A stretch of DNA of 36,944 bases, taken from assembly GCA_002418265.1 (NCBI GenBank), contig DIDS01000004.1, positions 1-36,944 on the forward strand, given 5' to 3'. Position numbers and translations under genes: made by a program. Source of the stretch: Acidimicrobiia bacterium UBA5794. Lineage in GTDB: Bacteria; Actinomycetota; Acidimicrobiia; Spongiisociales; UBA5794. The notes beneath the pieces are model-generated. The model was given only the letters and a program-made list of their open reading frames with translations, was not told the DNA's origin and made no database searches. Below are positions 1 to 7,505 of the stretch, piece by piece (position 1 is the stretch's first letter; every line of letters begins with the position of its first letter).

Positions 1-433
1 TCAACTCGCCAGGCGTCTCGCGTTCATATCGCACAGTGGTGTGTTTCGAGGCTCGGATCACGTCGCCGGTGAGTGGATCGCACTCAAAGAGATACGGCAT
101 CTGGTGTCGTCGCAGGATCCGACTGATCGTGCGAGCGGGAACCCCGAGCTCATCGGAGAGACGGTCTGGGCCAACCCGAAGCCGACGGCGAAGCGCAACC
201 ACGTGTTGTTCGACCTCGACCCGAGTCTGGGTTGGTGACGAATGAGGACGAGACGAACGGTCCTCCAACCCGGCGTCGCCTTCAGCGTCGAAACGGGCAA
301 GCCACCGGTGGGCGCACTGGCGAGAGACCCCTATTGCCTTCGCGACATGGGCAACGGGCATTCCCTCAACACGAACCCGATGAACAATCAGACGACGCCC
401 AAACACGTTGAGACGAGCATTACGATGACCCAT
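1..433 (-). CDS. IS481-family transposase, N-terminal part (runs off left edge)
   Basis: An open frame on the minus strand runs from ATG at 433 to the left edge without a stop, about 144 residues. It begins MGHRNARLNVFGRRLIVHRV, then a helix-turn-helix stretch (VAHVAKAIGVSRQCAHRWLA) and the EDRSSRPHSSP linker typical of IS481 transposases. A second winged-helix part follows (DELGVPARTISRILRRH). The sequence stops at ETPGEL, just before the position where the first catalytic Asp of the DDE (rve) domain is expected. The start has a GGAGG ribosome site 5 nt upstream (439-443). The catalytic domain is outside the window, so it is unknown whether the element is intact. The family call rests on these motifs, recognised by eye. 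Confidence 0.85.
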   Translation of the reverse strand, partial: MGHRNARLNVFGRRLIVHRVRVEGMPVAHVAKAIGVSRQCAHRWLARFDAEGDAGLEDRSSRPHSSPTQTRVEVEQHVVALRRRLRVGPDRLSDELGVPARTISRILRRHQMPYLFECDPLTGDVIRASKHTTVRYERETPGEL

Positions 434-485
434 GAAGACCTCCAGTGGGTGTTGACAGCAATCACCACTCCACTCGGAGGTCTTC
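434..485 (-). promoter_or_regulatory. Hairpin that buries the IS481 transposase ribosome site
   Basis: GAAGACCTCC at 434-443 pairs with GGAGGTCTTC at 476-485. The stem continues as AGTGG (444-448) with CCACT (470-474) past a single bulged base at 475, giving 15 base pairs around a 21-nt loop. On the minus strand the 3' arm contains the GGAGG ribosome site directly before the transposase ATG. A transcript reading in from outside would fold and hide that site. This mode of limiting transposase translation is known for IS10 and IS50; its action here is inferred. Confidence 0.6.
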
Positions 486-525
486 ACCTATGTCAAACTG
501 TCACCAACGTCCTGGCCGAGTACAA

Positions 526-542
526 CTAGACCGAAGTTACCC
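526..542 (+). repeat. Left terminal inverted repeat of the IS1634-like element
   Basis: This 17-bp sequence matches the reverse complement of 3854-3870 with one mismatch (A/T at the fifth base). It begins with CTAG. Confidence 0.6.
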
Positions 543-696
543 CTGTTCTGTCCTGTTTTGTGGCTTGAATTCCTTGTGTCTGTTGAGGTTTCGCATCATT
601 GTGTCATGTCAGGCGTAGCCATGTAAGGATTCTTGTAGCAGGAACAGTCTTATGTTGATACTTGTATCGTCAATTTCACTGTGATATCATGTAGCC

Positions 697-1452
697 ATGT
701 ACGTTGAGAGGGTACCGAATCGAGGTTCGCCACCGGCTGTCCTGTTACGAGAGAGCTACCGAGAAGGCGGCAAGGTCAAGAAACGCACCCTGGCGAATCT
801 GTCGTCATGGTCTGAGACACGTGTCGAGATGCTGCGCATGGTGCTACGAGGCGACGAGGTGGTCCCTCGTGCCGATGCTTTTGAGGTGCACCGCTCGTTG
901 CCCCACGGTGGGGCAGCTGCCGTGTGGGCCCAAGCCCGCCAGTTGGGGTTCCCGACCATCTTGGGTCCCCCAGCCAGGATGCGGGATGTGGCTATGGCTC
1001 TTGTGTGTGCCCGGGTACTGCGACCGGGCTCGAAACTGGCGACCACAAGATGGTGGAAAGACACCACCTTGGGGGCAGACCTTGCCCCAGGTGCTGACAC
1101 CGACGACGTGTATGCCGCTATGGATTGGCTTGTGGAGCGCCAGGACAGTATTGAAGCGGCTCTGGCCGCCCGCCATCTCACACCGGGGGGTCTGGTGCTC
1201 TTTGATCTGTCGAGTTCTTGGCTTGAGGGCCGCACCTGTCCCCTTGGTGCCAGGGGCTATTCACGTGACGGGAAAAAGGGCACACTCCAGATCACCTACG
1301 GGGTGGTCGCCAACACCGATGGCTGCCCGGTGGCTGTTGAAGTATTCCCCGGCAACACTGCGGACCCCAAGGCGTTCATTGCGGCAGTAGAAAAGGTGAG
1401 GGAACGTTTCGGGCTCTCCCACATGGTGATGGTCGGTGACCGTGGGATGATC
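697..1452 (+). pseudogene. IS1634-like transposase, 5' part (interrupted by IS256)
   Basis: This encodes the first 252 residues of a DDE transposase of the IS1634 type, starting MYVERVPNRGSPPAVLLRES. It includes LVLFDLSSSWLEG (first catalytic Asp region) and VANTDGCPVAVEVFPGNTAD, and ends at MVMVGDRGMI (second catalytic Asp region). The family order is D...GNTxD...GDRG. At 1452 the frame enters the inverted repeat of the inserted IS256 element and ends at an accidental stop at 1474-1476. Joining codon 1450-1452 to codon 2827-2829 restores one frame of 570 residues. The gene is therefore disrupted only by the insertion and has no frameshift of its own. Confidence 0.85.
1445..1452 (+). repeat. 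8-bp target-site duplication, left copy (GGATGATC)
   Basis: GGATGATC occurs directly outside both ends of the IS256 element, at 1445-1452 and 2819-2826. An 8-bp duplication is usual for IS256-family insertion. The copies are identical, which suggests a fairly recent event. Confidence 0.9.
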
Positions 1453-1481
1453 GAGACTGTCCGGCATTTTGTGTAAGAGGC
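1453..1481 (+). repeat. IS256 left inverted repeat
   Basis: This 29-bp left end pairs with the complement of 2790-2818 at 23 of 29 positions. The inner 12 bases are identical. Confidence 0.85.
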
Positions 1482-1527
1482 GACTAGAACTGGGGTCGGA
1501 TGTTCCGGCTTCGTGGAAGGACGCTTT

Positions 1528-2751
1528 ATGAAGGAAATTTCACAAGAGTTGCTTGATGAGCTACTCAAGGATTACGAGTCGCCTAAGGATCTGGTTGGCC
1601 CTGACGGGTTGATGAAACAGCTGTTTGGTCGTCTGGTTGAAACGGCTGCTGGTGCCGAGTTGACGGATCATCTCGGGTATGAGAAAGGCGATGTGGCGGG
1701 GCGGGGTTCTGGCAACTCGCGCAACGGCACGTCACCCAAGACGTTGATCACTGATCACGGTGAGGTCCCGGTTGCTATGCCCAGAGACCGCAACGGGTCT
1801 TTTGAGCCCAAGATTGTTGGCAAGGGTGAAACCCATTTCGATGGGTTTGATGACAAGATCATCTCGATGTATGGCGGTGGGATGACCTATGGCGAGATCA
1901 GAGATCATCTTGCCGATATCTACGGCGTTGAGGTCTCAAAGGACTTCATCTCGAGAGCCACCGACGCTGTGTTGGCCGATATCAAAGAATGGCAATCGAG
2001 ACCTTTGGATCCGTGCTACCCGGTTGTGTGGATTGATGCCCTCACCGTCAAGATCCGCACCGACGGAGTCGTACGAAACCGCCCCGCGTATCTCGTACTC
2101 GGCCTCAACATGGAGGGCCGCAAAGAGTCGCTGGGCTTATGGATCGGCCCAGGAGGCGAGTCTGCCAAGTTTTGGCTCAAAATCTTTAACGACATCCGGA
2201 ATCGGGGCACCGAAACGGTCTGTGTTGTGTGTTGTGACGGGCTCACCGCCCTACCTGAGGCAATCGAGGCCGTCTATGGCGACGCATGGATACAGACGTG
2301 TGTCGTGCATTTGATCCGTAACAGCCTCAAATATGTGTCATACAAAGACCGAAGAGCCGTCGCGAAGGATCTCAAACCGATCTATCGGGCCGCAACCGAA
2401 CAAGCTGCCGAGACAGCACTTGTTGCCTTCGACAAGACATGGGGTGCCAAGTATCCGATGATCGGTGAATCGTGGCGGACCCATTGGGAACGGTTCATCC
2501 CGTTCCTGGCGTTCCCTGAACCGATCCGAAAAATTGTGTACACCACAAATTCGATCGAGGCTGTGAACCGTCAGCTGCGCAAGATTATCAAAACGAGAGG
2601 CCACTTCCCGACTGAGGACGCAGCGATGAAACTGATGTGGCTTGCGTTACGCAACGCGGAGAAGAAATGGACCTACCCGATCAAAGACTGGCCAGCAGCC
2701 CTGCACCAGTTCTCGATCTACTTCCCCGACCAAATACCACTCGACCTGTAA
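1528..2751 (+). CDS. IS256-family (mutator-type) transposase
   Basis: This is a 407-residue DDE transposase that cuts and pastes the surrounding element. Typical blocks are present: LVETAAGAELTDHLGYEKGD near the N-terminus, VWIDALTVKIRTDG with the first Asp, VVCCDGLTALPEAIEAV with the second Asp, and VYTTNSIEAVNRQLRK with the catalytic Glu. The C-terminus WLALRNAEKKW is also typical. The length is normal for IS256 transposases. The ATG at 1528 has a GGAAGGA ribosome site six bases upstream, so I prefer it over the in-frame GTG at 1513. The frame has no disruption. The gene lies entirely between the element's inverted repeats. Confidence 0.95.
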   Translation: MKEISQELLDELLKDYESPKDLVGPDGLMKQLFGRLVETAAGAELTDHLGYEKGDVAGRGSGNSRNGTSPKTLITDHGEVPVAMPRDRNGSFEPKIVGKGETHFDGFDDKIISMYGGGMTYGEIRDHLADIYGVEVSKDFISRATDAVLADIKEWQSRPLDPCYPVVWIDALTVKIRTDGVVRNRPAYLVLGLNMEGRKESLGLWIGPGGESAKFWLKIFNDIRNRGTETVCVVCCDGLTALPEAIEAVYGDAWIQTCVVHLIRNSLKYVSYKDRRAVAKDLKPIYRAATEQAAETALVAFDKTWGAKYPMIGESWRTHWERFIPFLAFPEPIRKIVYTTNSIEAVNRQLRKIIKTRGHFPTEDAAMKLMWLALRNAEKKWTYPIKDWPAALHQFSIYFPDQIPLDL

Positions 2752-2789
2752 CACGACATCTGATAGAAAGGAGACACATCACCAACCCT

Positions 2790-2818
2790 GCCTCTTACAC
2801 AGAACACCTGACACTCCC
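2790..2818 (-). repeat. IS256 right inverted repeat
   Basis: This is the right terminal repeat of the IS256 element, complementary to 1453-1481. The outer end abuts the right copy of the GGATGATC duplication. Confidence 0.85.
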
Positions 2819-2826
2819 GGATGATC
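2819..2826 (+). repeat. 8-bp target-site duplication, right copy (GGATGATC)
   Basis: This is identical to 1445-1452 and abuts the right inverted repeat of the IS256 element. Confidence 0.9.
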
Positions 2827-3783
2827 ACCAATGCCCGCATCGACGCCCTCAAAGAGACCGACCAGATGGGGTGGATCACTGCCCTGCGAGCCCCTCAGGT
2901 CAAGACGTTGGCCAGAGACGATGGACCCTTACAGTTGTCACTGTTCGATGAAACCAACCTTGCTGAGATCACCCACCCCGACTATCGCGGTGAACGTCTC
3001 ATTGCATGTCGTAACCCTGCCCTGGCCACAGAACGGGCCCGGAAACGTACAGACCTGCTTGCAGCCACCGAGGCTGACCTTGACAAGATCGTTGCTGCTG
3101 TCAATGCTGGCCGGCTCAAAGACCCCGCCAAGATCGGGCTACGGGTCGGGCGGGTAGCCAACCGTTACAAGATGGCCAAACACTTCACCCTCAACATCAA
3201 AGAGGGACACTTCTCCTACCACCGGCTCACCGACACCATTGCTACAGAAGCCGCCCTTGACGGGATCTATGTGATCCGCACCTCAGTAGAACAAGCCGAC
3301 CTCACCGCCCCCGAAGTGGTCAAAGCGTACAAGGCGCTTACAGGAGTCGAACGGCTGTTTCGGTCCATCAAAACAGTCGACCTCGAAATCCGTCCCATCT
3401 ATCACCGGTTGGAGAAACGGGTACGGGCACATACCTTCATCTGTCTCCTCGCCGCCTACCTCGTGTTCCACCTCCGCCAAGCATGGGCACCGCTCACCTT
3501 CAAAGACGAGGACCCACCCGAACGCACCGACCCCGTTGGGCCTGCACGACGCTCCCAAACAGCCGATATGAAAGCGTCGCGCCACACAACCACATCGAGG
3601 GAACCCGCCCACAGTTTTCAGAGTCTCCTCGATCATCTCGCTACCTTGACCCGCAACCAGGTCTCAATCCCCAACCACCCCGAGATCCCGACCTTTGACC
3701 AGCTCACCAGACCCACCGAACTCCAACGCCAAGCCTTCGAACTGATCAACGCCCCCATCCCACTCCAGATCTCGTACCCATAA
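2821..3783 (+). pseudogene. IS1634-like transposase, 3' part
   Basis: This is the remainder of the interrupted IS1634-type transposase. It resumes inside the duplicated target with TNARIDALKETDQMGWITA and runs in frame to a TAA at 3781-3783. The stretch LDGIYVIRTS...LTAPEVVKAYKALTGVERLFRSIK includes the Glu of the DDE triad (GVERLFR is the usual IS1634/IS4-like context). The ATG at 2821 is part of the target duplication and is not a true start. Joined to 697-1452 it would give a protein of about 570 residues, normal for the family, and precise excision of IS256 would restore it. Confidence 0.85.
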
Positions 3784-3853
3784 CATCCACCCTCGCCACA
3801 CAAGAATGTTCAACGGGGACAAGGGATATCAGCAGAACACCCCGGAACCTTCA

Positions 3854-3870
3854 GGGTAACTTCGGACTAG
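3854..3870 (-). repeat. Right terminal inverted repeat of the IS1634-like element
   Basis: GGGTAACTTCGGACTAG is the complement of 526-542 with one mismatch. It lies 70 bp after the transposase stop. Confidence 0.6.
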
Positions 3871-4127
3871 ATTCCAACCGGAACCACCCCACGGGATGAC
3901 ATGAACGACCCCCCCCTCCCCCGGGGCATTACGGCAACGTCGACAAGCGTGCCGAGCAGGTCGTCCTTCGAATCGAGGACATGGTCGTGATGGTGCTCTT
4001 GATGTTGGCGAACGGCTGCCGCCCCAAGATGTGGTCTGATTGCGCCCACAATCAGTAGCGTTACCTCGGAAACCCTTCATTATTCCCATCAGGCTCCACC
4101 GGATCATCTGGTCTCAGGAATAATCTA
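3871..4127. other. Gap between the IS end and the dehydrogenase gene; possible coding remnant
   Basis: No convincing gene is present in the 344 bp between 3784 and 4127. A minus-strand frame (about 4049 to 3867) reads plausibly protein-like (GAIRPHLGAAAVRQHQEHH, then DSKDDLLGTLVDVAVMPRG). It has no good ribosome site and runs into the IS end. It could be the stump of a gene cut by the insertions. I do not recognise a family. Confidence 0.3.
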
Positions 4128-5189
4128 TTATTTAGGTGATACCAAGATTTTTGCGATCTCATCCTTGTTTCTGATGAGGGCTTCAAATCCGTCGCTCACA
4201 ATATCATCCAAGTCTATCTTGCCTGTGACTAGGGGTTCACCGTTGAACTTGCCCTCGGCCATGAGCTGGAGGACTTCATCGATCACGCCATAAGGACCCA
4301 TACTACCCATCACCGTTTTCTCGCCATAAACCAAATCGGTGAAATCAAGTGGGGCCGGTCCCTCAAAAACACCCATCACTACCACGCGCCCTTTGCGGCG
4401 AGCAACCCGTCCGGCCAGTATGCCCGTGGCCGCAATTCCGGCACACTCAATTACCACGTCGGCACCGGCACCATTTGTGTATTCTGCGATACCGGCTACC
4501 GGGTCTTGTGCATTGGGATCAATTATCGCTGTTGCCTCACATTCAAGAGCTAATTCCTGTCGCTTGGCGGCAGGCTCAATCGAGATGACTTGCCCGGCTC
4601 CCTGAATACGTGCCGACTGGAGCGCCATCAGACCGATCGGTCCGCTACCGACAATAGCCACTGTTTCGCCGGGCTTTACTTCAGCTTGCTTCACTGCACG
4701 ATAGGCAGCCCCAAAGGGTTCGACCAAGGCCCCCATTTCGTATGACACTTCTGGCGGCAACCGGTAGCACATATAGTCGTAGACGTTGACATAGCGTGAG
4801 AAACCACCCCCATGCCAGGAGACACCTAGAAAGGCAATACTTGGGCACAGCCCCATCAAACCTGACCTGCACCACTCACATTCTAGGCAGCCAATGATGG
4901 GACACAAGGCCACCCGGTCGCCAACTTCGACTCTGGTCACATCCGCCCCCACGGCTACAACCTGGCCAGCAGTCTCGTGACCGAGTACGACGGGCGCTAT
5001 TGCACCGGTCAGTGGGTGTGGCACCTCGGTTGGGATGTAAATCGGCCCACCCGTGTACTCGTGCAGGTCTGTCCCACAAATACCGGTCCACGATGCTTCT
5101 ATCGTTACCTGACCTCGTGGGGGTGACGGTGGTTCAGGAATGTCTTCTACGCGAACATCTCGTTGTGCGTGCCAAACTGCTGCCTTCAT
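4128..5189 (-). CDS. Zinc-dependent medium-chain dehydrogenase, 2,3-butanediol dehydrogenase-like
   Basis: This cytoplasmic NAD(P)-dependent medium-chain alcohol dehydrogenase has 353 residues. Catalytic zinc ligands are visible in GICGTDLHEY (Cys), LGHETAG (His-Glu) and ALVEPFGAA (Glu). The structural zinc site is the four-Cys stretch CLECEWCRSGLMGLC. The nucleotide fold follows with VAIVGSGPIGLMALQ. GTDLHEYTGGPIYIP followed by HPLTG is a pattern I associate with (R,R)-butanediol dehydrogenases. The gene is divergent from an acetoin-dehydrogenase-like operon, so oxidation of 2,3-butanediol to acetoin is the favoured role; a sugar or polyol dehydrogenase is the alternative. The start is ATG at 5189, with AAGGAGA six bases upstream, rather than TTG at 5195. 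Confidence 0.85.
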   Translation of the reverse strand: MKAAVWHAQRDVRVEDIPEPPSPPRGQVTIEASWTGICGTDLHEYTGGPIYIPTEVPHPLTGAIAPVVLGHETAGQVVAVGADVTRVEVGDRVALCPIIGCLECEWCRSGLMGLCPSIAFLGVSWHGGGFSRYVNVYDYMCYRLPPEVSYEMGALVEPFGAAYRAVKQAEVKPGETVAIVGSGPIGLMALQSARIQGAGQVISIEPAAKRQELALECEATAIIDPNAQDPVAGIAEYTNGAGADVVIECAGIAATGILAGRVARRKGRVVVMGVFEGPAPLDFTDLVYGEKTVMGSMGPYGVIDEVLQLMAEGKFNGEPLVTGKIDLDDIVSDGFEALIRNKDEIAKILVSPK

Positions 5190-5300
5190 CCTCAATCTCC
5201 TTAGCGAGCATATCTCTTCATCTTTATCCTGCTTGCTGATGTCCGTGTGGCGACTCTCCGCGTAGCCAATTTGTCATCGCAACACCCGGTAGGTATAGTT

Positions 5301-5336
5301 CGTTATGATGACTAGACGTCATACTATACGACATCA
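5301..5336. promoter_or_regulatory. Candidate operator, site 1 (AGACGTCATACT core)
   Basis: AGACGTCATACT at 5314-5325 lies in the 218-bp divergent spacer between the butanediol-dehydrogenase-like gene and E1alpha. The core is part of a 20-bp imperfect palindrome (5304-5323, 16 of 20 positions symmetrical, TATGA...TCATA). The same 12 bases occur at 17455-17466, and a close variant occurs at 22516-22526. This suggests binding by a dimeric GntR-type regulator; which regulator is unknown. Confidence 0.45.
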
Positions 5337-5407
5337 GACTGCGTTACCAATCCGATATCTCGTGATCGGTATGGATCGAAAGTGCGGTCACGAATCGAGG
5401 GATACTC

Positions 5408-6367
5408 ATGGCTCCTGATACCGCTACGCAGATCAAGATGTACCGTCAGATGGCTCTCATCCGTGAGTTTGAGCTGGCTGCGATGGACCTTTTCAAACGA
5501 GGCCAGATAAAAGGGGCGGTGCACCCCTCGATCGGTCAGGAGGCCTCGGCAGTCGGAGTTTGTATGGCGTTGGATCATGACGATCTCATTGTCGGGACTC
5601 ATCGCAGCCACGGCCACAACTTGGCAAAAGGGGCATCGCCCGAGCGGATGATGGCCGAGATTCTCGGTAAGGACACAGGGTACTGCAAGGGTCGTGGCGG
5701 CTCGATGCATATAGCGGCGTTTGATACCGGGAGCCTTGGCGCGTTGGGCGTGGTTGGGGCAGGGAACCCGCTTGCAGTCGGCGCGGCGCTGGCGTTCCAG
5801 ATGCGGGGAGAGCGCCGGGTGGCCGTTCCTTTCACCGGCGACGCCGGCACGAACACCGGCAGCTGGCATGAGAGTCTCAATATGGCGTCGGTCTGGAATC
5901 TGCCAGTGGTATTCGTCCTTGAGGACAACAAGTATGGCGTGTCGACGCATATACGTGACTCCACCAACATTGATGATCTTTCGATTCGTGCCCAGTCATA
6001 CGGGATACCGGGGGTGCTGGTGAACGGTTTTGATGTGCTTGCGGTTTACGAGGCGGCCACGGAAGCGGTAGCCCGGGCACGTGCGGGTAAGGGACCCACC
6101 TTGTTGGTGGCTGAGGCGTATCGATTCGAGGGCCATTACGCGGGCGAGCCGGAGGTCTATCGGGAACGTTCCGAGGTGGCCGAGCACCGGAAACATGATC
6201 CGCTAACTCATTTCAGGCGAGTTCTTGTCGATACCGGAGTGGCGTCCAGCGAGGAATTGGATGATGTCGATTCGGCTGCAAAAGATGAGATTTCGGCAGC
6301 GATCGAGTTTGCCAAGGCAAGTCCCGACCCTGATCCGAGTACGGCTATGGACTATATCTACGCGTAG
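5408..6367 (+). CDS. Thiamine-diphosphate-dependent dehydrogenase E1, alpha subunit (acetoin/pyruvate type)
   Basis: This 319-residue E1 alpha chain would join the following E1 beta and E2 in a 2-oxoacid or acetoin dehydrogenase complex, transferring an acyl group to lipoate. GDAGTNTGSWHESLNMASVW starts at residue 144 and ends with LEDN near residue 171-174; this is the thiamine-diphosphate and magnesium site. GTHRSHGHNLAKG and the phosphorylation-loop-like YCKGRGGSMH are also typical. The length fits AcoA/PdhA proteins. The start at 5408 has GAGGGA a few bases upstream. The adjacent butanediol-dehydrogenase-like gene favours acetoin as substrate. Pyruvate or branched 2-oxoacids cannot be excluded from sequence alone. 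Confidence 0.88.
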   Translation: MAPDTATQIKMYRQMALIREFELAAMDLFKRGQIKGAVHPSIGQEASAVGVCMALDHDDLIVGTHRSHGHNLAKGASPERMMAEILGKDTGYCKGRGGSMHIAAFDTGSLGALGVVGAGNPLAVGAALAFQMRGERRVAVPFTGDAGTNTGSWHESLNMASVWNLPVVFVLEDNKYGVSTHIRDSTNIDDLSIRAQSYGIPGVLVNGFDVLAVYEAATEAVARARAGKGPTLLVAEAYRFEGHYAGEPEVYRERSEVAEHRKHDPLTHFRRVLVDTGVASSEELDDVDSAAKDEISAAIEFAKASPDPDPSTAMDYIYA

Positions 6368-6380
6368 GAGGGGCACCGAC

Positions 6381-7454
6381 ATGGCAGCAAAAAAATGGGA
6401 CGCAACATCACTGAGTGCTACAGCTCCGACGATGTCCCCGAATCTCATCTCCCAGGTCGCCGATGACGTTCCGGCCCAGGAGATCACCTATCAGGAGGCC
6501 ATTCGTGAGGCTCTTCGAGAGGAGATGACAAGGGACGAGTCCGTATTCTTGCTCGGTGAAGATATCGCCAAGCATGGCGGGGCGTTTGGTGTGACACGCA
6601 CGCTGTTCGACCAGTTCGGTCCTGAGCGAGTCCGTAACACGCCGATCTCGGAGGCGACAATTGTTGGGGCGGCGACCGGCGCCGCGCTCGTCGGAATGAG
6701 ACCGGTAGCGGAGATCATGTTCGTCGACTTCTCCGGGCTGGCGATGGATCAGATAGCGAATCAGGCAGCCAAGCTTCGGCTGATGACGGGTGGTCAAGCT
6801 TCTGTGCCGTGGGTGCTCCGGATGCCCCAAGGTGGCGGGGCTGGAAAGAGTACAGCCGCTCAACATTCGCAGAGCTTGGAGGTGTGGTTTGCGCACATCC
6901 CTGGTCTCAAGGTCGTTCTCCCTTCCACACCCTACGATGCCAAAGGATTGCTGAAGGCAGCGATCAGGGATGACAACCCAGTGATCTTCTTGGAGCAGAA
7001 GTTCCTGTACTCCTTCCGGGGTTTAGTGCCTGACGATGACTACGTCATTCCGCTCAGTCAGTGTGATGTGAAACGCTCCGGCGGCGACGTAACGGTGGTC
7101 GCCTCGGGTTACATGGTGTGGCATGCAATGCTCGCAGCCGAGATATTGGCGAGGGAGGGTATCGATGTGGAAGTCGTTGACGTTCGAACGGTGAGCCCCC
7201 TAGACGAGGATACGATCGGTCGATCGGCAAGAAAGACCGGTCGGGTTGTCTTGGTCGCCGAGGCATGTCGCTCTTACGGTCCCACGGGTGAGTGGGCCAT
7301 GGTCGTCATGGAGCACGCTTTCGACTACTTGCAGGCTCCGATCGTAAGGATCGCGGGTCGCGACACCCCGGTTCCTTTTGCGGACAGCATTGAAAAGGGT
7401 GTGTGGCCTGATTCGGAGGACATCTTGCGGGCAGTGCGTGGGGTGATGGAGTGA
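6381..7454 (+). CDS. Thiamine-diphosphate-dependent dehydrogenase E1, beta subunit
   Basis: This 357-residue E1 beta chain completes the thiamine active site at the alpha-beta interface. ITYQEAIREALREEMTRDES and FLLGEDIAKHGGAFGVT mark the N-terminal pyrimidine-binding domain. RNTPISEATIVGAATGAAL and the Gly-rich/HSQ segment (MPQGGGAGKSTAAQHSQSLE) are conserved in AcoB/PdhB. The C-terminal transketolase-like domain contains VDVRTVSPLDEDTI. The start is ATG at 6381 with GGAGGGG ahead of it, 13 bp after the E1 alpha stop, so both are in one operon. The first 40 residues before DVPAQEITYQEA form an unusual extension. Specificity for acetoin rests on context only. Confidence 0.9.
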   Translation: MAAKKWDATSLSATAPTMSPNLISQVADDVPAQEITYQEAIREALREEMTRDESVFLLGEDIAKHGGAFGVTRTLFDQFGPERVRNTPISEATIVGAATGAALVGMRPVAEIMFVDFSGLAMDQIANQAAKLRLMTGGQASVPWVLRMPQGGGAGKSTAAQHSQSLEVWFAHIPGLKVVLPSTPYDAKGLLKAAIRDDNPVIFLEQKFLYSFRGLVPDDDYVIPLSQCDVKRSGGDVTVVASGYMVWHAMLAAEILAREGIDVEVVDVRTVSPLDEDTIGRSARKTGRVVLVAEACRSYGPTGEWAMVVMEHAFDYLQAPIVRIAGRDTPVPFADSIEKGVWPDSEDILRAVRGVME

Positions 7455-7505
7455 GTATGGCGCCACCCAACGGCTCCGGTCGTGGTTTGAGTGAGCATCG
7501 GAGTA

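Larger units (their letters stand above)
1453..2818 (+). mobile_element. Complete IS256-family insertion sequence (1,366 bp)
   Basis: The element has 29-bp terminal inverted repeats (1453-1481 and 2790-2818, 23 of 29 positions matching, with a perfect inner TGTGTAAGAGGC block). It carries one full-length transposase gene and is flanked by an 8-bp direct duplication, GGATGATC. It sits inside the IS1634-like transposase gene in the same orientation. All parts needed for transposition in cis are visible, so it may be active. Confidence 0.92.
526..3870 (+). mobile_element. IS1634-like insertion sequence, split by an IS256 element
   Basis: A transposase of IS1634/IS4-like type (two halves, see below) is bracketed by a 17-bp inverted repeat: CTAGACCGAAGTTACCC at 526-542 and its complement with one mismatch at 3854-3870. 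The outermost CTAG is itself palindromic, so it could be a 4-bp target duplication rather than part of the repeat. Removing the nested IS256 element and its 8-bp duplication leaves about 1.97 kb, a plausible size for this family. The left end lies 1-2 bp from the probable outer end of the IS481 element (near 524). The boundaries are inferred from the repeat alone. Confidence 0.6.
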
